Below are positions 49,904-58,289 of a stretch of DNA of 61,141 nt, piece by piece (position 1 is the first letter of the stretch; every line of letters begins with the position of its first letter). The notes under the pieces were generated by a model, which worked only from the letters and a program-made list of their open reading frames with translations, ran no database searches and was not told the origin of the DNA. The translations under genes were made by a program, and so were the position numbers. The stretch spans positions 1 to 61,141 of the forward strand of contig JAAAOM010000022.1 of assembly GCA_009908855.1 (NCBI GenBank), read 5' to 3'. The DNA comes from Bacteroidota bacterium (lineage in GTDB: Bacteria > Bacteroidota > Bacteroidia > Bacteroidales > JAAAOM01).

Positions 49904-51217
49904 TTGAACAAACATATCCTGCGGCTTGCCGTTCCCAACATACTTACAAACATTACCGTTCCATTGCTGGGAACATTTGACCTTTTCCTTATGGGCCATT
50001 TGCAATCGCATCATTACCTGGGCGCTGTATCGCTGGGCAATACGGTGATACATTTTTTATACTGGAACTTTGCTTTTATCCGAATGAGCAACAGTGGAAT
50101 CACAGCCCAGGCATTTGGGTCTGAAAACCATTCGGAAGTTATTTCTTCTCTGGCTCGTGCCTTGCTATTAGCGTTGGGAGGAGCCGTATTACTTATCGTT
50201 TTGCAAACGCCTATCAGCTGGCTGGCCTTTAAAATAGTTAGTGGTGAAGAAGTTGTTGAAACATTGGCCAAACAATATTTCCATATTCGTATTTTCGCAG
50301 CACCAGCAACATTGGCATTATTTGCATTGAATGGCTGGTTCATCGGACTGCAGAATTCCATCTTCCCGATGATTATTTCCATTTTGGTGAATGTTTCCAA
50401 CATCGGACTCAATTTGTTATTTGTTCGCTATTTTGATATGAAATCGGATGGTGTGGCCTGGGGAACATTGGTAGCTCAGTATATTGGATTAACAACCGCT
50501 GTCATATTTTTCTTTTCCAGGTACAACTATTTTCTCAAGCACCTCAAAAAGGACCTCATATTAAATATAGATCAGCTTAAGCGTTTCTTCCATGTGAACA
50601 AGGATATTTTCATTCGGACATTTGGAGTCATCCTGGTACTCTCGTTCTTTACCATGGAATCGGCCAGTAAAAGCACACTGGTACTGGATGTAAATGCCAT
50701 TATGATTCAGTATTTGTTTATATTTTCTTTTTTCCTGGATGGTTTCGCCCTGGCTGGTGAAGCATTGATTGGCAAATATACAGGCCAACAAAAGCAAGAG
50801 CTGCTGAGAAAATGTATCCGGTTATTGTTTTTCTGGGGAACCGCAATTGCAATAGCTTTTACTCTTGTATATGCATTATTGGGAAAAGAATTTTTATACT
50901 TCCTCACAAGTATTGAAGATGTGCGTGAATTGGCTCACGACTATTTTCCATGGGTGATATTTATTCCCCTTGCCGGCTTTGTGGCTTTTGTGTGGGATGG
51001 AATTTATATCGGAGCCACAGCATCAAAACTTATGCGCAATGCGATGATCATTGCTTGTTTAGGTGTATTTTTCCCGGTATATTTAATTTTTGAAAAAACC
51101 TTGCACAACCATAGTTTGTATCTGGCATTGCTCTTGTTTTTCTTAACCCGGGGAGTGATACAAACGTTATGGGCCAAAAAGGCACTTGGTTTTAACATTG
51201 TAAAAAATGCACGATGA
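49904..51217 (+). CDS. MATE family efflux transporter
   Basis: 437 residues with a TTG start; no ATG precedes it in frame, and MNKHILRLAVPNILTNITVP matches the family beginning. Twelve hydrophobic spans in two halves are expected; SFFLDGFALAGEALIGKYTG is the family helix of the second half. MATE proteins export drugs or metabolites using Na+ or H+; the substrate is unknown, and the DinF-like subgroup is likely. The stop overlaps the kdtA start (ATGA), so the two are coupled. Confidence 0.92.
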   Translation: MNKHILRLAVPNILTNITVPLLGTFDLFLMGHLQSHHYLGAVSLGNTVIHFLYWNFAFIRMSNSGITAQAFGSENHSEVISSLARALLLALGGAVLLIVLQTPISWLAFKIVSGEEVVETLAKQYFHIRIFAAPATLALFALNGWFIGLQNSIFPMIISILVNVSNIGLNLLFVRYFDMKSDGVAWGTLVAQYIGLTTAVIFFFSRYNYFLKHLKKDLILNIDQLKRFFHVNKDIFIRTFGVILVLSFFTMESASKSTLVLDVNAIMIQYLFIFSFFLDGFALAGEALIGKYTGQQKQELLRKCIRLLFFWGTAIAIAFTLVYALLGKEFLYFLTSIEDVRELAHDYFPWVIFIPLAGFVAFVWDGIYIGATASKLMRNAMIIACLGVFFPVYLIFEKTLHNHSLYLALLLFFLTRGVIQTLWAKKALGFNIVKNAR

Positions 51218-52440
51218 TCCTAATCTATAATTTCTTCATACGCCTTTATTCATGGTTAATTCGCTTTGCCAGCATGTGGAATGTCAAGGCTAAAAAATGG
51301 ACCGGTGGACGCAAAAACTGGAAAACAAGTTTATCTCAAAACATCCATCATGAAAAACCTATTATCTGGATTCATGCAGCATCATTGGGTGAGTTTGAAC
51401 AAGGCAGGCCCATTATTGAAAAGATTAAAACCAACCATCCGGCCTACAATATTTTACTTACTTTTTTCTCTCCCTCGGGTTACGAAGTACGGAAAAATTA
51501 TAACCAGGCCGATTTTGTTTGCTACCTGCCATTGGATACCAAACGTAATGCCGGATTTTTTCTGGACCTGGTAAAACCGGCCAAAATCATTTTTATTAAA
51601 TACGAGCTTTGGTATCACTATATAAACGAAGCCAGCCGCAGACATATACCTGTTTTTGTTGCTTCTGCCATTTTTAGGCCTAATCAGTTGTTTTTCAGGA
51701 CTTATGGCAAATGGTATTTAAACGTCCTGAAATCAATCAGTCATTTCTTTGTTCAAAACAACGTGTCAATGAATTTGCTAGTCAGCAAGGGAATTGAACA
51801 GGCAACCGTTACAGGGGATACCCGATACGACCGGGTTTTTGAGAATGCTCAAAATGTGACCGAGAATCCGATTGCTGCCCATTTTGTTAAAAAATATACA
51901 ACCCTCATTGCCGGCAGTACCTGGCCTGCTGATGAAGATCTGGTGATTCGTTACATCAATGAACATCCACATGTGAAATTAATACTGGCACCCCATGAAA
52001 TTGAGGCCAATCATATTAAAAGCATCGAAAAAAAGTTAATGGTTCCGTATACTCGATATTCTCAAGCCACTAATACGAATGTGCACAATTACCAAGTACT
52101 TATAATAGATAATATCGGTATGCTTTCCTCACTGTATCAATATGCATCTGTTGCTTTTATCGGTGGCGGTTTTGGGAAAGGTATCCATAATATACTGGAG
52201 GCTGTAACCTTTGGATTACCGGTTTTATTCGGCCCCAATTATCATAAATTCCAGGAAGCCATTGAGTTGATTGATTTTGGAGGTGCACATGCCATTCGGA
52301 AATATGACGAATTACAGCGGATTCTTGATGGGTATCTGGATAATACGAACCATCTCAATACACAGCAGCTCAACAATAAATCGTTTATCGCCAAGCGTAC
52401 CGGTGCAACCGAAATTATTCTGAAAATAATGTTTAATTAA
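51214..52440 (+). CDS. kdtA: 3-deoxy-D-manno-octulosonic acid transferase
   Basis: 408 residues. A short N-terminal membrane anchor is followed by the GT-B fold: IWIHAASLGEFEQGRPII (acceptor side), TGDTRYDRVF, ILAPHEIEANHI and AFIGGGFGKGIHNILEAVTF (CMP-Kdo binding). It attaches Kdo to lipid A precursor in the inner membrane. It overlaps the MATE stop by 4 bases and overlaps the opposite-strand YjbQ gene tail to tail by 4 bases. Confidence 0.96.
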   Translation: MILIYNFFIRLYSWLIRFASMWNVKAKKWTGGRKNWKTSLSQNIHHEKPIIWIHAASLGEFEQGRPIIEKIKTNHPAYNILLTFFSPSGYEVRKNYNQADFVCYLPLDTKRNAGFFLDLVKPAKIIFIKYELWYHYINEASRRHIPVFVASAIFRPNQLFFRTYGKWYLNVLKSISHFFVQNNVSMNLLVSKGIEQATVTGDTRYDRVFENAQNVTENPIAAHFVKKYTTLIAGSTWPADEDLVIRYINEHPHVKLILAPHEIEANHIKSIEKKLMVPYTRYSQATNTNVHNYQVLIIDNIGMLSSLYQYASVAFIGGGFGKGIHNILEAVTFGLPVLFGPNYHKFQEAIELIDFGGAHAIRKYDELQRILDGYLDNTNHLNTQQLNNKSFIAKRTGATEIILKIMFN

Positions 52441-52850
52441 GAAGTTGCCGTATTGATGATAGTTACCACAATGGAACGACGACTGCGCGGACCATCAAAC
52501 TCACATAAAAAAATGTTCTGCCAGGTCGATAAACCCATTTGTCCGTTAATAATGGGAATCATTTCACTGGGACCAATCACACCTGCTTTGAGATGAGAGT
52601 CCCCGTTATTGTCCTGTGAGTCATGTTGCCAAACACCTTCGGGTATTAACTTGTTTAGCAAATTTACCACGTCGTTTTGTACTGAATCATCCCAATTCTC
52701 CTGAATCATGATGGCTGCTGTAGCACCCTGTGCATATACATTCACTAATCCTTCTTTGACATTACTCTTGCCTACTATTTTTTTGACCTGTGAGGTGATA
52801 TCGTACAGCCCGTTATGCTTATCGGTGCTTATCTGAATGATTTCCTGCAT
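52437..52850 (-). CDS. YjbQ family protein (UPF0047)
   Basis: 137 residues. It shows the family landmarks GLVNVYAQGATAAIMIQENW, GDSHLKAGVIGPSEMIPIIN and the ending QNIFLCEFDGPRSRRSIVVT. Members show weak thiamine-phosphate-synthase activity in vitro; the real function is unknown. Its stop overlaps the kdtA stop. A candidate promoter lies ~60 bases upstream. Confidence 0.92.
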   Translation of the reverse strand: MQEIIQISTDKHNGLYDITSQVKKIVGKSNVKEGLVNVYAQGATAAIMIQENWDDSVQNDVVNLLNKLIPEGVWQHDSQDNNGDSHLKAGVIGPSEMIPIINGQMGLSTWQNIFLCEFDGPRSRRSIVVTIINTATS

Positions 52851-52906
52851 AAGAAATAATCATTGGTTATTATAGCTTTCTCTCATTTACCCGGTAAATT
52901 ATTTTT

Positions 52907-52935
52907 CAAAAGTAATAAATCTGATATAGATGCAA
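52907..52935 (-). promoter_or_regulatory. candidate promoter of the YjbQ gene
   Basis: On the minus strand, TTG at 52933-52935, 18 bases, then TACTTTTG at 52907-52914 (exact TAnnTTTG). Spacing is one base shorter than usual. Confidence 0.42.
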
Positions 52936-53003
52936 TATGTTAAAAGATATGTTCACAATATTTTATTTTTACGATTGAAATCAAATCCAAAACTAACAAT
53001 TAT

Positions 53004-53990
53004 ATGTTGCCGTTACAGACCCGTGTTAATTTACCGGAATATTCAGAAAAAATTGGATATAATGATCCGGTTATGTTAGTGGGATCCTGTTTTTCAGAAA
53101 ATATTGGACGTCAGCTGGCAAATGCCAAATACCAGGTGATGATCAACCCCTTTGGAGTCATGTATAATCCGATATCTGTAAAACAGAACCTGGATATTAT
53201 TATGAACAAAAAGATCTTTACAAAAGCGGACCTGAGTTACGACAATCACTTATGGTTTAGTTATGCTCATCATACATCTTTCTCGAAACCAGGTGAAAAA
53301 GAAATACTAAGATTGATTAACACAAGAACTGAAGAAGCATTTGCCCATCTTAAAAAGACCCGTTTCCTGTTCATCACCTTTGGTACGGCGCGTATTTACC
53401 GACTGAAAAAAACCGGACAGATAGTCGCCAATTGTCATAAACAACCGCAACAGCTATTCGATCATATATTACCAGGGATTGAAGAAATATTGCATGAATA
53501 CGATCAACTCATTGAGCAATTAAGCCTTCATTATCCTAACCTTAACCTGATTTTTACAGTTAGTCCGGTTCGGCACTGGAAAGATGGTGCGGTCGGAAAT
53601 CAAATTAGTAAATCAACCTTGATATTGGCCATTCATAAACTATTGGAAAAACATAAGCAATGTTATTATTTCCCAAGCTATGAGCTTTTTATGGATGAAA
53701 TGCGTGATTATCGGTTTTATGGTGATGATTTGCTGCATCCATCCTCATTAGGAATAGCTTACGTATGGGAAAAATTTAGCACTGCCTTCCTTGATAAGCG
53801 TGAGAGCCAGGTAAGAGAACATATTGATAAAATTGTCAGGGCCTGCCAGCATAAACCCCACTTTCCGGATTCAGAGGAATATCAAAAATTCGCACAAAGT
53901 ACACTGCAAAAAATGAATGATGTATTGGAAAAATATCCATTTCTGGACCTGAAGAGGGAAAAAGAATATTTTCAGTCTGTTCTCCGATGA
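53004..53990 (+). CDS. GSCFA domain protein
   Basis: 328 residues. The signature GSCF is at 27-30 in PVMLVGSCFSENIGRQLA, followed by NPFGVMYNPISV, FITFGTARIYRL and a C-terminal DDLLHPSSLGIAYVWEKF, resembling the blocks of SGNH-type hydrolases (Ser, and Asp-x-x-His near the end). GSCFA proteins are thought to be such hydrolases, but no substrate is known. It has no signal peptide and is transcribed alone. Confidence 0.9.
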   Translation: MLPLQTRVNLPEYSEKIGYNDPVMLVGSCFSENIGRQLANAKYQVMINPFGVMYNPISVKQNLDIIMNKKIFTKADLSYDNHLWFSYAHHTSFSKPGEKEILRLINTRTEEAFAHLKKTRFLFITFGTARIYRLKKTGQIVANCHKQPQQLFDHILPGIEEILHEYDQLIEQLSLHYPNLNLIFTVSPVRHWKDGAVGNQISKSTLILAIHKLLEKHKQCYYFPSYELFMDEMRDYRFYGDDLLHPSSLGIAYVWEKFSTAFLDKRESQVREHIDKIVRACQHKPHFPDSEEYQKFAQSTLQKMNDVLEKYPFLDLKREKEYFQSVLR

Positions 53991-54232
53991 TCCGGGTTGC
54001 TATCATGTAATTGAAAAATCAGGATAATAATCATTATTCCCTTTAAAGCACAATCCATCTACCGCACTATCAGCCCGGTACATAAATAATAGCGCACCCT
54101 AGATAGTAGAAGTATATTGAATACGCGAAACAAAGGATTTAACGATTCATTTCACATATTTATATTTAATATATTTACTTTATTATTTATATTTGATTTA
54201 ATTTTTATATTTTTGTTGATTATTAATTAATT

Positions 54233-54592
54233 ATGCCAGAATCATCATTTAAATCCATTCAATTAACCAGCGATATCATTGGCGGAAAATGGAAGCTACT
54301 GATTCTTCATGCGCTTCTCGAGGAAACCAGGCGTTTTACAGAATTGCTTGATATTGTTCAGGATATAACCCCAAAAATGCTGAGCAAGGAATTGAAAGAC
54401 CTTGAGTACTACGGTATCATCAAACGTACACAGTACAATACGGTACCTTTGACAGTTGAGTACAATCTTGAAAATTTTAATGGTGAGCTACAAAACCTGA
54501 TTAAGGCATTAACATCTTTTGCCAAAAATTATCAGGATTATCAAACAGCCAAAAAGAAACAGGTGCCTGAACGGATTGATTTTGTGATTTAA
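54233..54592 (+). CDS. HxlR family winged-helix transcriptional regulator
   Basis: 119 residues. GGKWKLLILHALLEETRRFT, ITPKMLSKELKDLEYYGII and VPLTVEYNLENFNGEL are the HxlR winged-helix signature. Members bind as dimers to short palindromes and often control a nearby divergent gene; none is obvious here, since the flanking genes point the same way. The ~240 bases upstream are extremely A/T-rich with a repeated 14-mer. Confidence 0.92.
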   Translation: MPESSFKSIQLTSDIIGGKWKLLILHALLEETRRFTELLDIVQDITPKMLSKELKDLEYYGIIKRTQYNTVPLTVEYNLENFNGELQNLIKALTSFAKNYQDYQTAKKKQVPERIDFVI

Positions 54593-54741
54593 TACGGTTT
54601 AGTAAATACGATAAGCCACAGATAGATTTTGTTTGTATAGGCTGGTGCAGGAAATTGATATGAGTTGACGCTCAGTAATTTGTATGTTTATAATATATTC
54701 GTATCTTTATTTCCTTATCCACAAATAACATCTTTTGCTAT

Positions 54742-56391
54742 ATGAAAACATTTCGATTTTATGTATTACTTATTTTTTTCCTTTCGTTGATTACTGCTAT
54801 CAGCGCACAGGAAAAAGGAATTAATTACCAAGCCGTTATCAGAGACGATGAGGGCAGCATACTCGACAACGCAGAAATAACCGCGGTGTTATCCATAACC
54901 ACCGATAGTTTAGGACATGCTGATGTTTACAAAGAATCGCATATTACAACTACATCTCCTTATGGATCCATCTCAATTCGACTTGGAAAAGGAAATGTGT
55001 TAGAAGGTGATTTTTCCACATTGGATTGGTCACAGGAGTTGTACATTAAATTATCAATTGATGATGGTTCGGGGTTAACCGAAGTCGGTGTATCACCTGT
55101 TGGTGCAGTACCATATAGTTTATTGGCTAATCGGGCGCTTAAAACCACCGAAACCAATTTATCTGAGCTGAATGACGTGCACATCGTAAATCCCGATACC
55201 GGAAATGTATTGCAATGGAACGGCAATGAATGGAAACCTGTCGCACACGGGTGGTATCAGAAAGAAAACTCACTTTATGTTGATTCAACCATTGAAAAAA
55301 TAGGCATTCATGTTGATTCAGCCCATGCCCCGTTGCACATTCGTGGCGGCAACTGGAATCTGAACAGTACCGAAGGTGATCTGAAGATCGGTGATGACAA
55401 TTTCCGTATGAAAATGAGCATTTCCCTTGGAGGGGCCGGAGCAGGAACCGGACGCATCAGAACAGATGGTGGTATTGGCCTGTTACGTCTGGGTGCCGGT
55501 GGTGATGATGATGTGGTAAATATTCGTCCGGGCCGTATAGGTATTAATGAAGGGAACCCTAATGGCGCATTGGATATTTTTCACAACAGTTCAATTGGTG
55601 TTCCTCAATTAAATCTAACCGAAGCGCAATGGAACGATTATTCCCGGTTGACGTTCAGTAATAATTACAATAATTTATTCTGGACCATAGCTGCAGCCAC
55701 AGATACTTCCGGTTTTTACGGGTCAAGAATGAACTTCTTCTATTACAATGGCTCTTTCGGTAAGGATATATTTAGTATCAATGGTAACAATGCCATTGGT
55801 ATTGGTAAACTAAATCCGGTGGCCATGCTGCACATTAAAGACAAGGATGGTGTTCATGGTGGTTTAATGCTGGAAGCCAAAAACACATCATTTAGCTGGC
55901 GTATAGCCTCCGACACAACAGGTAACGACCTGAATTTCTATCGGAATCAACTTTTACTGAGCTATATTGAAAATGACGGAACCTATAATACCGTTTCGGA
56001 TATTTCCTTTAAGGAAGATATACAACCGATTGAGCATGCATTGCAGTCCATAACCGCCCTCAAAGCATCAAGTTATGTGTTTAAAGAGGCTTCATCGGAT
56101 CAAAGATCGTATGGATTTATAGCCCAGGAAGTTGAACAAGTGTTGCCCAACCTGGTACAAGAAAAAAACGGGTATAAAACTGTTAGTTACCAGGAATTTA
56201 TTCCCATAGCAGTGGCTGCCATTCAGGAACAGCAAAAGGAAATAGAAGAACTGAAAAACCAGCTGGAACAAAAAAATGCTTGCATCCGCGAGCAGCAAAA
56301 AAGAATGCATGCCATTGAACAACGCATGAATACAATATTAATGTACCTGGAAAATGATGAAAAAAATGGGAATACAGCAGAGAATCAGTAA
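54742..56391 (+). CDS. secreted fibre protein with S74 self-cleaving chaperone domain
   Basis: 549 residues. A signal peptide (MKTFRFYVLLIFFLSLITAI) ends near residue 22. The N-terminal segment (EKGINYQAVIRDDEGSIL) resembles beta-rich secreted fibre proteins. From ~419 the C-terminus is a Peptidase_S74 intramolecular chaperone: Ser419-Asp420 with Lys424 (the autocleavage dyad region), ASSYVFKEASSDQRSYGFIA, QEVEQVLPNLVQE and a terminal coiled coil. Such domains trimerise fibres and cut themselves off. I see no T9SS sorting domain in it; the overlapping next gene has one. Confidence 0.88.
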   Translation: MKTFRFYVLLIFFLSLITAISAQEKGINYQAVIRDDEGSILDNAEITAVLSITTDSLGHADVYKESHITTTSPYGSISIRLGKGNVLEGDFSTLDWSQELYIKLSIDDGSGLTEVGVSPVGAVPYSLLANRALKTTETNLSELNDVHIVNPDTGNVLQWNGNEWKPVAHGWYQKENSLYVDSTIEKIGIHVDSAHAPLHIRGGNWNLNSTEGDLKIGDDNFRMKMSISLGGAGAGTGRIRTDGGIGLLRLGAGGDDDVVNIRPGRIGINEGNPNGALDIFHNSSIGVPQLNLTEAQWNDYSRLTFSNNYNNLFWTIAAATDTSGFYGSRMNFFYYNGSFGKDIFSINGNNAIGIGKLNPVAMLHIKDKDGVHGGLMLEAKNTSFSWRIASDTTGNDLNFYRNQLLLSYIENDGTYNTVSDISFKEDIQPIEHALQSITALKASSYVFKEASSDQRSYGFIAQEVEQVLPNLVQEKNGYKTVSYQEFIPIAVAAIQEQQKEIEELKNQLEQKNACIREQQKRMHAIEQRMNTILMYLENDEKNGNTAENQ

Positions 56392-56878
56392 ATATTTACT
56401 CATTATCGCATTTATGAGCGTGGCCACTGTGATAAAATGTCAGTCGTATGATCTAATGGTGTTAGCTAATACCGGTGCTGTATACCCAGGTGGCCAATAT
56501 TCGTCTGATGTAACGCTCGGTGAGCCGGTAACCGGATTTGTGAAGAATTCATTTTTCTCTGCGCAACAAGGTTTTCATATTTTCCAAAACATGGATGATG
56601 AAAACAATACCGAAGTACAAAATAACGCTTTACTCAGGTTACGTATCTATCCGGTTCCTTTTCAAAGTAAGCTCACTTTAGAAGGTAATATGGATTTTGA
56701 GCATACCTTTATGGTTCAGATACAAGACGTGACAGGCAAAGTAGTTTTTGCCAAAAGATTTTCTACCCACTTAAACAAAATAACAATCAGAGATGTAAAA
56801 AATTTACCAAAAGGTTATTATACCCTAAAAGTAACCGACTCACAAAATAGCATTGTCAAACAAATCATTAAAAAATAA
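56354..56878 (+). CDS. small secreted protein with type A T9SS sorting domain
   Basis: 174 residues. A signal peptide lies in the first ~30 residues (ISKYLLIIAFMSVATVIKCQ). A short middle (YPGGQYSSDVTLGEPVTGF) is typical of small T9SS proteins, and the last ~75 residues are the type A sorting domain: LRIYPVPFQSKLTLEGN, VQIQDVTGKVVFAKRF, LPKGYYTLKVTDSQNSIVKQ. It would be exported and anchored by T9SS. It starts 38 bases before the S74 stop and is followed by a terminator, so the two form a pair. The three nearby ATGs leave the exact start open. Confidence 0.88.
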   Translation: MMKKMGIQQRISKYLLIIAFMSVATVIKCQSYDLMVLANTGAVYPGGQYSSDVTLGEPVTGFVKNSFFSAQQGFHIFQNMDDENNTEVQNNALLRLRIYPVPFQSKLTLEGNMDFEHTFMVQIQDVTGKVVFAKRFSTHLNKITIRDVKNLPKGYYTLKVTDSQNSIVKQIIKK

Positions 56879-56913
56879 CCTTTGACCACCCATCATTCTA
56901 CAAAATGTTATAG

Positions 56914-56944
56914 CCCCGGTCATTATACCCGGGGTTTTCTTTTT
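56914..56944 (+). terminator. rho-independent terminator of the S74/T9SS pair
   Basis: A 6-bp G/C stem (56914-56919 with 56929-56934) with a 9-base loop is followed by TTTTCTTTTT. It is 36 bases past the stop of the T9SS type A protein. Confidence 0.82.
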
Positions 56945-57099
56945 GGTAAATACGCATATATGGCCGACTAATGCAATAAGCAAATTTGGTTTCAATAGGT
57001 TACATGCGATATTTTACTATTTGCCCTAAAACATATCTATAATTTTTATTATTGATATAACCCAGTTTGGGCATATGCTGGTGTTGCTGCCATTAGAGA

Positions 57100-57130
57100 T
57101 TGGATTATGTTCATTATTTTGGTAAATTTG
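57100..57130 (+). promoter_or_regulatory. Bacteroidota-type promoter of the PIN toxin-antitoxin pair
   Basis: TTG at 57100-57102, 20 bases, then TAAATTTG at 57123-57130, the same spacing as the rimP promoter. The predicted start near 57136 is just before the antitoxin ATG at 57147. Confidence 0.7.
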
Positions 57131-57146
57131 ATAAAAAGAGAAAGAT

Positions 57147-57350
57147 ATGAAAATTGAAAGAACAAATAACGAGATAATATTCAGAGTTCCTGCAACGATG
57201 AATATTGACGAGCTTCAAGATATGGCTGATTTATTAGAATTCAAGGAAATTGCCAAGAAATCAAAAGCATCTCAACAAGATGTTGATGATTTAGTAAAGC
57301 AAATTAAGAAAGGACGTTGGGCTGATACTAAAAGCAAACTGAATCTATGA
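57147..57350 (+). CDS. putative antitoxin of PIN-type toxin-antitoxin pair
   Basis: 67 residues with no clear named domain; helices are predicted from NIDELQDMADLLEFKEIAKK on and a basic C-terminus (KKGRWADTKSKLNL), which fits a toxin-binding tail. It is assigned by context: a small ORF directly upstream of a PIN toxin with an ATGA overlap. It could instead be a DNA-binding autoregulator of a type not recognised by motif. Confidence 0.7.
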   Translation: MKIERTNNEIIFRVPATMNIDELQDMADLLEFKEIAKKSKASQQDVDDLVKQIKKGRWADTKSKLNL

Positions 57351-57787
57351 GAATTGTTGTTGATACGAATATTGTTTTCAGCGCCATTCTGAACACTGAT
57401 TCAAATATCGCACAGATAATAATGCAACCAAAGACAAGATTGAATTTCTATTCCACTGAAAAACTCCGATTTGAGATTAACGAGCATCGAGATAAGATTC
57501 TTAAATTGACTGATTATTCAGACCATGAATTAAATCGAATGATAAGTCTGTTAACCAATAAGATAAGATTTATTAACATTAACCTGATTTCCAAAGATAT
57601 TTACAATAAAGCTGAGAACTTAACAAGTGATATAGATATTGATGATTGTGAATTCATAGCATTGACGGACCACATCAAAGGAAAATTTTGGAGTGGAGAT
57701 AAGAGGTTGATAAAAGGATTATTAACTAAGAAATGGGACAAATTTATCGGAACCGAAGATATATATAAACTGATACTTAAACGATAA
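57347..57787 (+). CDS. PIN-domain ribonuclease toxin
   Basis: 146 residues. PIN acidic residues are in RIVVDTNIVFSAILN (Asp6), DIDIDDCEFIALTDH (Asp-Asp near ~102) and SGDKRLIKGL (Asp). PIN toxins cleave RNA, often tRNA, and are held in check by the partner encoded just upstream. Overlap with the antitoxin is ATGA. Directly after its stop comes a GTTGG...CCAAC hairpin, unlike the neighbouring terminators. Confidence 0.88.
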   Translation: MRIVVDTNIVFSAILNTDSNIAQIIMQPKTRLNFYSTEKLRFEINEHRDKILKLTDYSDHELNRMISLLTNKIRFININLISKDIYNKAENLTSDIDIDDCEFIALTDHIKGKFWSGDKRLIKGLLTKKWDKFIGTEDIYKLILKR

Positions 57788-57804
57788 GTTGGCGTACGCC
57801 CAAC
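57787..57804. repeat. GTTGG/CCAAC hairpin at the end of the toxin-antitoxin module
   Basis: Right after the PIN stop the sequence reads GTTGGCGTACGCCCAAC, an inverted repeat with one unpaired C. It has no T-run, so it is not an intrinsic terminator. It marks the right edge of a small accessory-like module. Confidence 0.5.
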
Positions 57805-58027
57805 AAAGCATAAATCCCTTAGCCGCCGAGGCATTTTGCATATTTAACCGGGTAATTGAAACATAATTCTTTTATGAAAAAATCAGTCGATAAAGCGGCT
57901 ACAGTTTTTTATGCCCCAACCTTCAACGTATTGCCAATTTACCAATAAAAATTTAGTTTGAACGTAAGATATGATGGTGCGTATAGTAAGTATACATTAT
58001 TCAAAATAATATCATCCGGGGTAATCT

Positions 58028-58054
58028 AAAAAGCCCCAGATCAACTGAGGCTTT
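58028..58054 (-). terminator. rho-independent terminator of the initiator tRNA
   Basis: A 10-bp stem with one mismatch (58030-58039 with 58045-58054, AAAGCCNCAG arms) and a 5-base loop is followed by five T on the minus strand. It starts 9 bases past the tRNA 3' end. Confidence 0.8.
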
Positions 58055-58062
58055 TTTCTTTG

Positions 58063-58135
<73 letters not shown>

Positions 58136-58171
58136 ATATATTTTTTTCAATACTTTCTTATAAAGCGGTTG

Positions 58172-58202
58172 CAAAAATAATATTATTTTCACAACCTGCA
58201 AA
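58172..58202 (-). promoter_or_regulatory. Bacteroidota-type promoter of the initiator tRNA
   Basis: On the minus strand TTTG at 58199-58202 precedes a 19-base spacer and TATTTTTG at 58172-58179. The predicted start is ~32 bases before the tRNA. Confidence 0.68.
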
Positions 58203-58260
58203 ACATAATACTATTTAATTTAACATCAATCAATTTAATAATTCCTCCTGATTTATTAAT

Positions 58261-58268
58261 TATATTTG
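58261..58268 (+). promoter_or_regulatory. candidate -7 element for the M23 peptidase gene
   Basis: TATATTTG, an exact TAnnTTTG, with no -33 TTG at the right distance. A start near 58274 favours the ATG at 58290 over that at 58278. Confidence 0.45.
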
Positions 58269-58289
58269 CCTTTCGAAATGTCTGTAACC

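Noticed and set aside
57601-57834. Minus-strand 77-codon open frame across the PIN toxin end
   Set aside because: It lies antisense to a well-supported PIN domain, has no homology I recognise and no promoter; it is a shadow frame.
57787-57860. Integron attC site after the PIN toxin
   Set aside because: The left GTT/AAC core is present, but no matching right-hand core is found in the next 80 bases and no integrase or cassette array is in view.
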